A stretch of DNA of 64,000 nt from Serratia sp. M24T3 (GTDB lineage: Bacteria; Pseudomonadota; Gammaproteobacteria; Enterobacterales; Enterobacteriaceae): assembly GCF_000257645.1 (NCBI RefSeq), contig NZ_AJHJ01000004.1, forward strand, positions 124,001 through 188,000, written 5' to 3'. Every line of letters begins with the position of its first letter. Positions within the stretch are counted from its first letter, which is position 1. The notes under the pieces are model-generated. The model saw only the letters and a program-made list of their open reading frames with translations. It was not told the origin of the DNA and did not search any database. The translations under genes and the position numbers were made by a program. Positions 1 to 7,645 of the stretch are shown piece by piece.

Positions 1-758
1 AAAATCGCCCCCCAGCCGCCCATGCAGCCTTTCGGACGCTCTTCATAATAGTCTGGCGTCACGAACAGCAGATTGGCCAGATTACCTTTGTCGGCCATCT
101 TGACGCGGTAGTCGGCAACCACCGCTTCGGCTTCGGCGATTTGTTGGCGAGTCGGCAGCAGGCCTTCGCGATTAAGCTGCGCCCAGCCGTAAAACTGACA
201 GGTTGCCAGCTCGACATCGTCGGCCTCTAGCTCAATGCTGAGTTCGATAATTTTATCGATCTGATGAATGTTATGGCGATGCAGCACGAAGTTAAGCACC
301 ATCGGGTAACCGTGGGCTTTCACTGCTTTCGCCATGTCCAGTTTTTGCTGGAAAGCCTTGGCAGAACCCGCCAGCGCAGCATTCAGCGTTTCATCACTTG
401 CCTGGAAACTGATCTGAATATGGTCCAGACCCGCTTCGGCGAAGGCATCGATTTTCTTCTCGGTTAAACCAATGCCTGAGGTGATCAGGTTGGTATAAAA
501 ACCGAGGTCACGTGCCGCTTTGATAAGCTCAGGCAAATCCTTGCGCACCAGCGGTTCGCCGCCGGAAAAACCTATCTGTACAGCGCCCATCTCGCGGGCC
601 TGTTCAAACACCGTAATCCATTGTTCGGTGGTCAGCTCTTTTTCCTGCTTGGCAAAATCAAGCGGGTTGGAGCAGTAGGGACACTGCAACGGACAACGGT
701 AAGTCAGCTCCGCCAGCAACCAGAGCGGCGGTTTGACTTGAGGTTTAGGCAGGTTCAC
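1..758 (-). CDS. pqqE: PqqE, PqqA peptide cyclase (radical SAM), 3' end cut by window edge
   Basis: PqqE is the radical SAM enzyme that cross-links the Glu and Tyr of the PqqA peptide in the first step of pyrroloquinoline quinone synthesis, with PqqD presenting the peptide. About 252 residues are visible, starting [21 protein letters not shown]. The SAM cluster motif RCPLQCPYC (CxxxCxxC) follows near residue 26, then SNPLDF. A GTG at 758 is chosen because it aligns with the usual PqqE N-terminus and overlaps the end of pqqD by 14 bases, as expected in this tightly packed operon. The C-terminal third, including the auxiliary cluster (SPASM) region, lies outside the window. Confidence 0.93.
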   Translation of the reverse strand, partial: MNLPKPQVKPPLWLLAELTYRCPLQCPYCSNPLDFAKQEKELTTEQWITVFEQAREMGAVQIGFSGGEPLVRKDLPELIKAARDLGFYTNLITSGIGLTEKKIDAFAEAGLDHIQISFQASDETLNAALAGSAKAFQQKLDMAKAVKAHGYPMVLNFVLHRHNIHQIDKIIELSIELEADDVELATCQFYGWAQLNREGLLPTRQQIAEAEAVVADYRVKMADKGNLANLLFVTPDYYEERPKGCMGGWGAI

Positions 759-1032
759 GGAAAATTATCCACTTTTGTTCGTAGGCTTGGGCAAAAAACT
801 CTTTTACGTCGTCGTCAACGCCGCCGGCTTCCGGGAAGCGTTGATTCAGCCCATCAATAATTTCAGACAGCAGACGTTTACCGTCGACGTTTTCCAAAAT
901 CATCGCTGCGCTTTCGTTGAGTGTTGCCATGCCTTCAGGGTAAAGGATTACGTGGCTGTTCTGAGTCGGTTCCCACTGTAAACGGAAACCACGGCGGAAC
1001 ATCGGCACCTGATTGACGTTAATTTCGATCAC
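745..1032 (-). CDS. pqqD: PqqD, PqqA-binding chaperone
   Basis: PqqD is a small peptide-binding protein that delivers PqqA to PqqE. The 95-residue product has normal family length and the characteristic region with [16 protein letters not shown] followed by a short helical C-terminal part ending [11 protein letters not shown]. It overlaps pqqC by 4 bases and pqqE by 14 bases, so translation of the three genes is probably coupled. In some bacteria PqqC and PqqD, or PqqD and PqqE, are fused; here they are separate. Confidence 0.95.
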   Translation of the reverse strand: MIEINVNQVPMFRRGFRLQWEPTQNSHVILYPEGMATLNESAAMILENVDGKRLLSEIIDGLNQRFPEAGGVDDDVKEFFAQAYEQKWIIFREPA

Positions 1033-1796
1033 AGAAGCTTTCCTCTATGCCACACCGGCTGCTGCGTTACGCTGTGGTAAGGCGCGCGGTCAAGCTCGTA
1101 GGCCATGGTCATTGAGTCGAGCATGGTCCATAGAATATCCAGCTTGAACTGCAGGATTTCCAGCATACGCTGCTGCTTCTCAACGGTATTACAGTACTCC
1201 AGTGCCAACGCCAAACCGTGCTCGACGTCGCGATTTGCCTGACTCAGGCGGCTACGGAAGTAGTGATAACCTTCTGGCTGGATCCAGGTGTAGTGATTAG
1301 GCCAGCTGTCGAGACGAGACTGATGAATTTGCGGCGCGAACAGCTCGGTCAGCGAGCTGCAGGCCGCCTCCTGCCACACGGCGCGACGGGCAAAGTTGAC
1401 GTAGGCATCAACCGCGAAACGCACGCCGGGAAGCACCATTTTTTCTGACAACAGCACTTCGCGGTCAAGGCCCACGGCCTCTCCCAGCTGCAACCAGGCT
1501 TCAATTCCGCCTTCATTATCGCCTTGACCGTCGTGGTCGAGAATACGCTGAACCCATTTGCGACGCGTTTGCGCATCTGGGCAGTTTGCCATGATCGCCG
1601 CATCTTTCATCGGAATACTGGTCTGATAATAGAAACGATTGGCAACCCAACCCTGGATCTGTTCACGCGTAGCCTGGCCATTGTGCATCGCAATATGATA
1701 AGGGTGGTGAATATGATAATAAGCCCCTTTGGCGCGCAGGGCCTGTTCAAACTCTTGTGGCGTCATAAGTGCCGCCGAGGAATTAAATGAGTTCAT
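1029..1796 (-). CDS. pqqC: PqqC, pyrroloquinoline-quinone synthase
   Basis: PqqC is a cofactor-free oxidase of the heme-oxygenase/TenA-like fold that performs the last ring closure and eight-electron oxidation to PQQ. The 255-residue protein has full family length, with the conserved blocks [21 protein letters not shown] near residue 27 and [17 protein letters not shown] near residue 168, which carry the active-site His, Tyr and Arg residues of the family. It lies 9 bases after pqqB and overlaps pqqD by 4 bases. Confidence 0.96.
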   Translation of the reverse strand: MNSFNSSAALMTPQEFEQALRAKGAYYHIHHPYHIAMHNGQATREQIQGWVANRFYYQTSIPMKDAAIMANCPDAQTRRKWVQRILDHDGQGDNEGGIEAWLQLGEAVGLDREVLLSEKMVLPGVRFAVDAYVNFARRAVWQEAACSSLTELFAPQIHQSRLDSWPNHYTWIQPEGYHYFRSRLSQANRDVEHGLALALEYCNTVEKQQRMLEILQFKLDILWTMLDSMTMAYELDRAPYHSVTQQPVWHRGKLL

Positions 1797-1805
1797 CTAT
1801 GTTTC

Positions 1806-2717
1806 CTAAAGTTCAATGCGCATGCCGTCCCAACTGACTTCGATACCTTGCTCATTCAGAGCCTGCCTTTCAGCAGAAGATTCATCGAGAATTGGGTTGG
1901 TATTGTTAATATGAATGAGGATCTTGCGCTCGGCAGGCAGCGAAGAAAGCAGCTCCATCAGGCCTTGCTTTTCGGCCAGTGCCAGATGCCCCATATCTTT
2001 ACCGGTATTGCGCCCGACGCCAGTGTTAGCCAGCTCGTTGTCACGCCACAAAGTTCCATCAATCAGCAGGCAGTCGGCTTTTTTCAGCCAGCCCATCAGG
2101 GCGTCATCGGGTTCGCCGAGACCGGGCGCATACATCAGCGTCTTACCAGTGCGGGTATCTTCGATAAACAGCGCAATATTGTGGCCCGGCAGCGGCTTGC
2201 CGCGATATTCAGAATACGGCGGGGCGTTGCTTAATAATGGAATGGCAGTAAATTTCAGTGCCGGGCAAACTGCAGTCGAGAAGGCTTCATCAGGATCAAT
2301 CGCATGATGAACCAGGCCGCCGTTCCAATGGGAAAGCATGGTAAACACCGGAAAACCGGTGGTCAGATCCTGATGAACCTCAGGGGTACACCAGACCTGA
2401 TGCGGACAGCCTTCGCGCAAATTGAGCAAGCCGGCGCTGTGATCAATCTGGCTATCCGTAAGAATAATTGAGCCAATGGCAGTGCCGCGTAACACACCGT
2501 GTTTTATCAAGTCTGGCGTGGCGGCAATTTGATGGCAGACGTCGGGAGAAGCGTTACACAGCACCCAATCAATACCGTCATCACTGATAGCAATTGAGGA
2601 TTGCGTACGTGCCGAGGTTTTCATGGTGCCATTGCGCACGCCCTGACAGTTGTTGCAGTTGCAGTTCCACTGTGGGAAGCCACCGCCCGCAGCGGAACCA
2701 AGAACGTTAATCAGCAT
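1806..2717 (-). CDS. pqqB: PqqB, metallo-hydrolase-fold PQQ biosynthesis protein
   Basis: PqqB belongs to the metallo-beta-lactamase fold and is proposed to hydroxylate the cross-linked Glu-Tyr intermediate. The 303-residue protein begins [19 protein letters not shown], the family signature, with the Cys-rich stretch CNCNNCQG after it, and contains [12 protein letters not shown] and DMGHLAL segments in the metal-binding positions. It is the second gene of the operon; a hairpin separates it from pqqA, so its expression is probably lower than that of the peptide gene. Confidence 0.96.
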   Translation of the reverse strand: MLINVLGSAAGGGFPQWNCNCNNCQGVRNGTMKTSARTQSSIAISDDGIDWVLCNASPDVCHQIAATPDLIKHGVLRGTAIGSIILTDSQIDHSAGLLNLREGCPHQVWCTPEVHQDLTTGFPVFTMLSHWNGGLVHHAIDPDEAFSTAVCPALKFTAIPLLSNAPPYSEYRGKPLPGHNIALFIEDTRTGKTLMYAPGLGEPDDALMGWLKKADCLLIDGTLWRDNELANTGVGRNTGKDMGHLALAEKQGLMELLSSLPAERKILIHINNTNPILDESSAERQALNEQGIEVSWDGMRIEL

Positions 2718-2740
2718 GTGTAGACCAGGAGTTGGAAAAG

Positions 2741-2769
2741 GAAAAATGCCCGCAGCGAACTACGGGCAT
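2741..2769 (-). terminator. Hairpin with U-run between pqqA and pqqB (partial terminator)
   Basis: On the minus strand the bases TGCCCG and CGGGCA (2747-2768) form a stem, directly followed by a run of five T before GGAAAAGG. It lies about 7 bases after the pqqA stop codon. The placement fits an attenuator that lets most transcripts end after pqqA, giving excess precursor peptide over the enzymes, as described for other pqq operons. Confidence 0.7.
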
Positions 2770-2775
2770 GAGGGA

Positions 2776-2853
2776 TTAGCGGTTAGAGATGTACAGAGTA
2801 ACTTCTAAGCCCAGGCGCAGATCTACAAATTTAGGTTTGGTCCATGTAGTCAT
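2776..2853 (-). CDS. pqqA: PqqA, PQQ precursor peptide
   Basis: The 25-residue peptide MTTWTKPKFVDLRLGLEVTL followed by YISNR is the ribosomal precursor of PQQ; only the Glu and Tyr of the E-V-T-L-Y motif (E17 and Y21) end up in the cofactor. The ATG at 2853 has a clear GAGGA ribosome site 7 bases upstream. It heads the pqqABCDE operon. Confidence 0.97.
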   Translation of the reverse strand: MTTWTKPKFVDLRLGLEVTLYISNR

Positions 2854-3040
2854 GGTCGACTCCTCTTGGTGTTGCAGGTTAAAAAATTCATCTTGCCGAT
2901 AATAATTCCGGCAGATGAAGTGCTCGTTGTCAAATATTGAAAATTTGGCGCGGCAGATGTTCCTCCTAAGCTAAAGTGATATCAACCACGTAAAGTATAG
3001 GGGAATGGCTTAAAAAGCGCGCTATCTGCCCTTTTTGAGG
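2854..3040 (-). promoter_or_regulatory. pqqA upstream region
   Basis: This 187-base gap between the dipeptidase stop and pqqA holds the pqqA ribosome site (GAGGA at 2861-2865) and AT-rich sequence that should contain its promoter. No clear operator or terminator separates it from the upstream dipeptidase gene, so read-through is possible. Confidence 0.35.
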
Positions 3041-4099
3041 TTAAACACCCCAAGTTTGCTTTAAAACTTTTAACCAGTTGCGACAGGCGAGTTTCTCAAT
3101 CAGCGCGTTATTGTAACCGGCTTGTTTCATTGCCTGTAATAGCAAAGGCAGGCCGCTAACATCGCCTAACGCTTCCGGTACACTGATTCCGTCAAAGTCA
3201 GATCCCAGCCCGACATTGTCTTCTCCTACTTTTTCAATAAGATAATCAATGTGTTGAATGATTCTTTCCAGCGGCGTGTCCGCGTCACGTTTGCCGTCGG
3301 CACGCAGGAAGGCATTGCCGAAATTCACCCCGACAAAGCCGTCGCTTTCCGCAATCGCCGCCAACTGCCGATCCGTCAAATTGCGCGGTTGGGCGCACAA
3401 CGCATGCGCATTGGAATGAGTCGCAACCAAAGGCGCATCGCTAAAGCGGGCGGTCTGCCAAAAGGCCTTTTCATTCATGTGCGAAACATCAATCAGAATT
3501 TTTTTACGATTGCAGGCGCGCAGCAGGCTTAAACCGGCCAGCGTCAGGCCATCGCCGCTGTCGGGGGAGCCGGGAAAATCTCCGGTCACACCGACGCCAA
3601 ACTGATTTGGCAGATTCCACAGCGGCCCGATACTGCGCAGCCCCAACTGATAAAACTCATCAAGATTGCCGAGCGAAACGTCGATCGCCTCCGCGCCTTC
3701 AATGTGCAGCACCATCGCCAGCACGCCCTGCTCGATACAGCTTTCAATTTCATTGACTGTGCGACAGATTTTGGCCCGCCCCGCCGATTGGCGCTCGATA
3801 CGCTGCAACAGGTTGATTTGCTGATGAGTAATCTCCAATGCATCGTGCGGCTGTGGCGTGGCATTCGGCTTTAGCTTTGGCATATAAGAGGCTGGGGGAA
3901 TAAACACCGCAAACAGTCCTCCGGCAAAACCGCCAGCCTTAATGCGCGGCAGGTCCAGATGACCCTTGGATTTTTCGTCTGTTTTGCCATCCAAAAACTG
4001 TGCGACAGGATCTGGCGACTCGTTCAACCACAGGCGAAGCAAAAGGTCATTGTGACCGTCGAAAACAGGCTGAAGCGGAGCGTGCACGTTAAGGGTCAT
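3041..4099 (-). CDS. Membrane dipeptidase family protein (peptidase M19)
   Basis: This 352-residue protein is a zinc dipeptidase of the renal-dipeptidase family. It shows all the expected metal-site pieces: HND at residues 16-18 in FDGHNDLLLRL, the bridging Glu in LHIEGAEAID, DVSHMNEKAFW and VATHSNAHAL for further His ligands, and GSDFDGI near the C-terminus. There is no signal peptide, so it is probably cytoplasmic. It lies immediately upstream of pqqA on the same strand. A role in trimming PqqA-derived peptides is an attractive inference but not shown by the sequence; general dipeptide turnover is the alternative. Confidence 0.85.
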   Translation of the reverse strand: MTLNVHAPLQPVFDGHNDLLLRLWLNESPDPVAQFLDGKTDEKSKGHLDLPRIKAGGFAGGLFAVFIPPASYMPKLKPNATPQPHDALEITHQQINLLQRIERQSAGRAKICRTVNEIESCIEQGVLAMVLHIEGAEAIDVSLGNLDEFYQLGLRSIGPLWNLPNQFGVGVTGDFPGSPDSGDGLTLAGLSLLRACNRKKILIDVSHMNEKAFWQTARFSDAPLVATHSNAHALCAQPRNLTDRQLAAIAESDGFVGVNFGNAFLRADGKRDADTPLERIIQHIDYLIEKVGEDNVGLGSDFDGISVPEALGDVSGLPLLLQAMKQAGYNNALIEKLACRNWLKVLKQTWGV

Positions 4100-4456
4100 G
4101 AGAATAGTCAGCGTAAGAAGTGGGCTAAGGAAATTTCTTTAAATTCATTAAATAAATGATACCGCATTGTGGCTATTTCGCACCCGATAAAAAATGCTGC
4201 TCTGCGGGTCTGATTAATAGGTAATGGAAATCCCAAGTAGTTTATTAAATGTTTTTCCCCGAGTAATTGATTGAAAGAAAGCATTATTCTCATCATCTAA
4301 CCTGTCAAAAAATTTTGAACAACATCGCAAATTCTTTCCGCTATCAGATTGATTCAACCTCGCCTATTGTTAATTCCAGCAGCAAGATGAAACAAAAAAA
4401 CAAATTAAATTTCACAAGTTAATAACTCAACAATACTCTCTGAGAGGAAAAATATA
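4100..4456. other. Intergenic region, divergent promoters
   Basis: This 357-base AT-rich gap lies between two divergent genes (dipeptidase and YcaC-like hydrolase). It should hold both promoters. The downstream hydrolase has a ribosome site GAGAGGAAAAA just before its ATG. No RNA gene, repeat or clear operator was recognised; a 62-codon open frame on the minus strand has no family resemblance and was not called. Confidence 0.4.
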
Positions 4457-5098
4457 ATGTCCAAATTCGAACTGCTTGACCCAAAAAATTCAACCCTGAT
4501 TTTTATCGACCATCAACCACAAATGTCTTTTGGCGTCGCGAATATCGATCGTCAACAGCTTAAAAATAACACCGTTGCTCTGGCGAAAGCTGGCAAGGTA
4601 TTTAACGTGCCGGTGATTTACACGTCGGTAGAAACAGAAAGTTTCAGTGGATATATCTGGCCTGAACTTTTGGCGGTTCATCCAGATGTAAAACCGATTG
4701 AGCGCACCTCGATGAATTCATGGGAAGACGAAGGTTTTGTTAACGCAGTGAAGGCCACCGGTCGTAAGAAACTGATTATTTCAGCGCTATGGACTGAAGT
4801 TTGTCTGACTTTCCCGGCATTAATGGCGATGAACGAAGGTTATGAAGTTTACGTGGTGACTGATACTTCTGGCGGCACCAGCGTGGATGCTCATGAGCGC
4901 TCAATTGACCGTATGGTACAGGCTGGCGCAGTGCCAGTAACCTGGCAGCAGGTATTGTTGGAATACCAGCGAGACTGGTCACGAAAAGAGACATACGACG
5001 CGGTGATGAGTCTGGTTCGCGAGCACAGCGGCGCATACGGAATGGGTGTGGATTACGCTTACACCATGGTGCATAAAGCTCCGGCGCGTAAGGCTTAA
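4457..5098 (+). CDS. Isochorismatase-fold hydrolase, YcaC-like
   Basis: This 213-residue protein resembles E. coli YcaC, a cysteine hydrolase of the isochorismatase superfamily whose substrate is unknown. The nucleophile site is LWTEVCLTFPAL (C116) and the catalytic Asp is D18 in FIDHQPQ. R83 in PIERTSMNSW falls about where YcaC-type proteins have their basic residue. Family features NAVKATGRKKLIISA and YVVTDTSGG are present. It is a single gene with its own promoter region; a GCAGAGCCAAT hairpin follows it. Confidence 0.85.
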   Translation: MSKFELLDPKNSTLIFIDHQPQMSFGVANIDRQQLKNNTVALAKAGKVFNVPVIYTSVETESFSGYIWPELLAVHPDVKPIERTSMNSWEDEGFVNAVKATGRKKLIISALWTEVCLTFPALMAMNEGYEVYVVTDTSGGTSVDAHERSIDRMVQAGAVPVTWQQVLLEYQRDWSRKETYDAVMSLVREHSGAYGMGVDYAYTMVHKAPARKA

Positions 5099-5108
5099 CA
5101 AAATTCTG

Positions 5109-5137
5109 GCAGAGCCAATTTTTGTTATTGGCTCTGC
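5109..5137. terminator. Hairpin between convergent ycaC-like gene and hipA
   Basis: An 11-bp perfect stem (GCAGAGCCAAT / ATTGGCTCTGC) with a 7-base loop sits between two convergent genes, 11 bases after one stop codon. No strong U-run follows on either strand, so it is only a probable bidirectional terminator. Confidence 0.5.
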
Positions 5138-5150
5138 AAAATAAAACGTT

Positions 5151-6488
5151 TTATTCAGGCAGATTACCCAATCTTTTATAGCTTTTCTCAATCCCATTAA
5201 GAATAGAGCTACTGATTTTCTCAGGGAAATTTTCAGGAAGTTCATCCCTAATCTGAAGCAATACCCCGGGAGTCCTTTCAAAGAACTCAGTCATTATTTC
5301 GCGCATAGTTTGCTCGTCAAATCCGCATTTCTTTGCCGTTGCCAGAAAGTGCCGTGGGAAGATGGTTTGCCAGTGATACTTCTTGCCCTTTTTGGTCGAG
5401 GAAAGACTCATTGCTAACTGGATATCTTGCTTTGCCATGCCTGTGCCGCCGAGCATCGGATAACAAGAAAGAATGTCATAAAGTGGAGTGAGTCTGTAGC
5501 CACCATTAGGGCGAATGAAAATTGAAAAGTTTTTAGCATGCCCATCGGTAGCTGCCAGCAGCCAAAACAGCACAATGGATTTCATAAAGAAGATCCGATC
5601 TTGCTCTGCATTATCTGAACCCAGCAATAGCTGCATAATATTGGCAATATCAGGTCCGCCGTCACTTTCATATTTTTGTGCCGAGGAAATACCTTGAATC
5701 TGACAGAAATCTTCTTGTGGCAGCCTGATTATCCAAGATTGATCTGTGGAAAAACGCCGATCAAAACGCTCTACCGCAAGGGCTTTTACCTCTCCTGCTT
5801 TTATCATTTCGCAGTTTGCCGCATTCAGTCCATAGGCTCTTGCGATTCGCATGCACAACCATTCATTCTCTACGCTATCTCGAAGATCAAGGGTATGGCT
5901 GTGACTTTGGATAGTACCCATCGGGAGCTTAAAAATATGCGTGGTAGGTGTAATGCCCTGAGGCAGTTGCCAGGATTTTTTGTAGTTTAATAAAGCGGTT
6001 TTTTCCTGCGCGCCTGCAATTGAAATTCGAAAGTCATCTTCAGAGTATTTATCGGCTATTGCCTCTCTTTTATAACTCTCCAATATCGAAGCGAGTTGAG
6101 ATTCGCTTAGTTTGCGCCCATTGATGATTTTCAGTTCTGGAAGTGCTTCACCTTCTGGGAGCAATAGCAAAGCGCCGACGCAATCCCTGCCGATCTCATA
6201 AAGGAGGTCAAAAGGCTGCATTGATTTAGCGTGATATTTAGCAGCTATACGCTCTCGAACAGTGCGGTTGTCTGGCAGCAGATTATCAAAAAAATTATAC
6301 ACTTCTGCGCCATCATATTTTTCGTAACGTAATGGTAGAGAGAGTGAAATAGGGCGTGCATCAGTGGTTTCTAACCACGATGGGGCGTAAATAAAAGAGT
6401 GCGCACCATTTTTTTCCTGAAGCAGTGTCCCTATAAGAAATCCATTCATATAAACAGACAGGCGGCTTGTTACCATTCTTCTGTCCAT
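5151..6488 (-). CDS. hipA: HipA, serine/threonine kinase toxin
   Basis: HipA phosphorylates glutamyl-tRNA synthetase and so triggers persistence; HipB neutralises and represses it. The 445-residue product matches E. coli HipA along its length. It has the N-terminal block NGAHSFIYAPSWL, the loop RISIAGAQEKTALL with S156 at the position of the autophosphorylated serine S150, the catalytic Asp in AATDGHAKNFSIF and the metal-binding Asp in LTPLYDILS. All key residues are present, so it looks active. It overlaps hipB by 19 bases from the ATG at 6488. The ATG at 6476, which overlaps by 7 bases and has a better spaced AAGGA site, is an equally good start. Confidence 0.94.
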   Translation of the reverse strand: MDRRMVTSRLSVYMNGFLIGTLLQEKNGAHSFIYAPSWLETTDARPISLSLPLRYEKYDGAEVYNFFDNLLPDNRTVRERIAAKYHAKSMQPFDLLYEIGRDCVGALLLLPEGEALPELKIINGRKLSESQLASILESYKREAIADKYSEDDFRISIAGAQEKTALLNYKKSWQLPQGITPTTHIFKLPMGTIQSHSHTLDLRDSVENEWLCMRIARAYGLNAANCEMIKAGEVKALAVERFDRRFSTDQSWIIRLPQEDFCQIQGISSAQKYESDGGPDIANIMQLLLGSDNAEQDRIFFMKSIVLFWLLAATDGHAKNFSIFIRPNGGYRLTPLYDILSCYPMLGGTGMAKQDIQLAMSLSSTKKGKKYHWQTIFPRHFLATAKKCGFDEQTMREIMTEFFERTPGVLLQIRDELPENFPEKISSSILNGIEKSYKRLGNLPE

Positions 6489-6718
6489 CCTTGTGAGCGT
6501 TTGTTTTCACCTTTTGCTTCAACATGCAGTTCCAGATTCAATGCCGACAAAATCTTGAAGAATGTTTCTATTTTGGTGGTATCCGGATTTTGCTCGAACT
6601 TCGAGATAGTGTCCTGCTTGATACCTACCCGGCTTGCCAAATCTGTTTGACTGATTTTCTGCGTTTTTCTCAAGTCTCTCAGATAAATAGCTAATTGTTT
6701 GGGGGATGTAATTTTCAT
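6470..6718 (-). CDS. hipB: HipB, antitoxin and operon repressor (XRE family)
   Basis: This 82-residue HTH protein is the antidote of HipA and represses the operon as a dimer. The helix-turn-helix is in KISQTDLASRVGIKQDTISKFEQNPDTT, closely matching E. coli HipB, followed by the FFKILSALNLELHVEAK dimer strand and a C-terminal tail ending in Trp (WTEEW), as in HipB. It is translated just before hipA with overlap, the usual antitoxin-first order. Its four probable binding sites lie at 6809-6910. Confidence 0.94.
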   Translation of the reverse strand: MKITSPKQLAIYLRDLRKTQKISQTDLASRVGIKQDTISKFEQNPDTTKIETFFKILSALNLELHVEAKGENKRSQGWTEEW

Positions 6719-6808
6719 TGGGCCTCTTTAATGCAGCGCCGTACCCTGAATAAAGATTAGCTATATTTAATGGCAGGATTTGATGGGCGTTGTCTGTAGA
6801 TAAAACAA

Positions 6809-6826
6809 TACCCCCTGTAGCGGGTA
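6809..6826. promoter_or_regulatory. HipB-type operator 1
   Basis: The palindromic site is TACCC, 8 bases, GGGTA. The E. coli HipB operator is TATCC-N8-GGATA, so architecture and spacing are the same with one changed base per half site. It is the copy nearest hipB in an array of four. Confidence 0.8.
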
Positions 6827-6836
6827 AAAACAAGCT

Positions 6837-6854
6837 TACCCGTTAGAGAGGGTA
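6837..6854. promoter_or_regulatory. HipB-type operator 2
   Basis: TACCC-GTTAGAGA-GGGTA, starting exactly 28 bases after operator 1. The spacer differs from the other three copies, which share a CCTG start, so the half sites are what is conserved. Confidence 0.8.
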
Positions 6855-6864
6855 AATATCGTTT

Positions 6865-6882
6865 TACCCCCTGAAGAGGGTA
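6865..6882. promoter_or_regulatory. HipB-type operator 3
   Basis: TACCC-CCTGAAGA-GGGTA, again 28 bases after the previous copy. Confidence 0.8.
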
Positions 6883-6892
6883 TTTTATTAAT

Positions 6893-6910
6893 TACCCCCT
6901 GTGGCGGGTA
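6893..6910. promoter_or_regulatory. HipB-type operator 4
   Basis: TACCC-CCTGTGGC-GGGTA, 28 bases after operator 3 and 47 bases before the GTG start of the divergent glyoxalase-fold gene. It is nearer to that gene than to hipB, so repression may act in both directions. Confidence 0.78.
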
Positions 6911-6942
6911 AAAGTTAATAAAGTAACTCATTATTGCTGTAA

Positions 6943-7344
<402 letters not shown>

Positions 7345-7508
7345 CGGTTTACTGGGCCGGTTAAAATCGGCTTCAGTTCACACTTCCCAATCCCGATAAA
7401 ACCTGCCAATTCAGTCTCTTAATACATCAAAATGTTCTAAATGTATGCAAACCGTAAAGGAATGTATTTTTTTTGTCTGCTTTTCGTGATAAAAATAAGA
7501 ACATAAAT

Positions 7509-7527
7509 GATAACTATTATCTTTATC
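7509..7527 (+). promoter_or_regulatory. Fur box upstream of the Fiu-type receptor
   Basis: GATAACTATTATCTTTATC matches the 19-base Fur consensus GATAATGATAATCATTATC at 15 positions and lies within the promoter region of the TonB-dependent receptor. Iron-responsive repression of the receptor and ybiX follows by analogy with E. coli fiu. Confidence 0.75.
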
Positions 7528-7551
7528 ATTTAATGAGTCATGATTAGATAC

Positions 7552-7601
7552 GATAACCGACTGTTTTCCTGAGGAATAAAATTCTTAGGCAGTCGGTTAT
7601 C
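7552..7601 (+). repeat. Long inverted repeat in the leader of the Fiu-type receptor gene
   Basis: A perfect 12-bp inverted repeat (GATAACCGACTG at 7552-7563, CAGTCGGTTATC at 7590-7601) encloses 26 bases that can themselves pair (CCTGAGGAA with TTCTTAGG), giving one long hairpin. It lies 25-80 bases downstream of the Fur box and 44 bases before the ATG, so it is probably in the 5' untranslated RNA. No U-run follows it on either strand, which argues against a simple terminator. Confidence 0.6.
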
Positions 7602-7645
7602 TGCATGATAGGCATAAATTAACAATTTAAAACTAATAACGAAAA

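Noticed and set aside
4108-4296. A 62-codon minus-strand frame upstream of the dipeptidase gene.
   Set aside because: Low-complexity AT-rich region, no ribosome site, no family resemblance.
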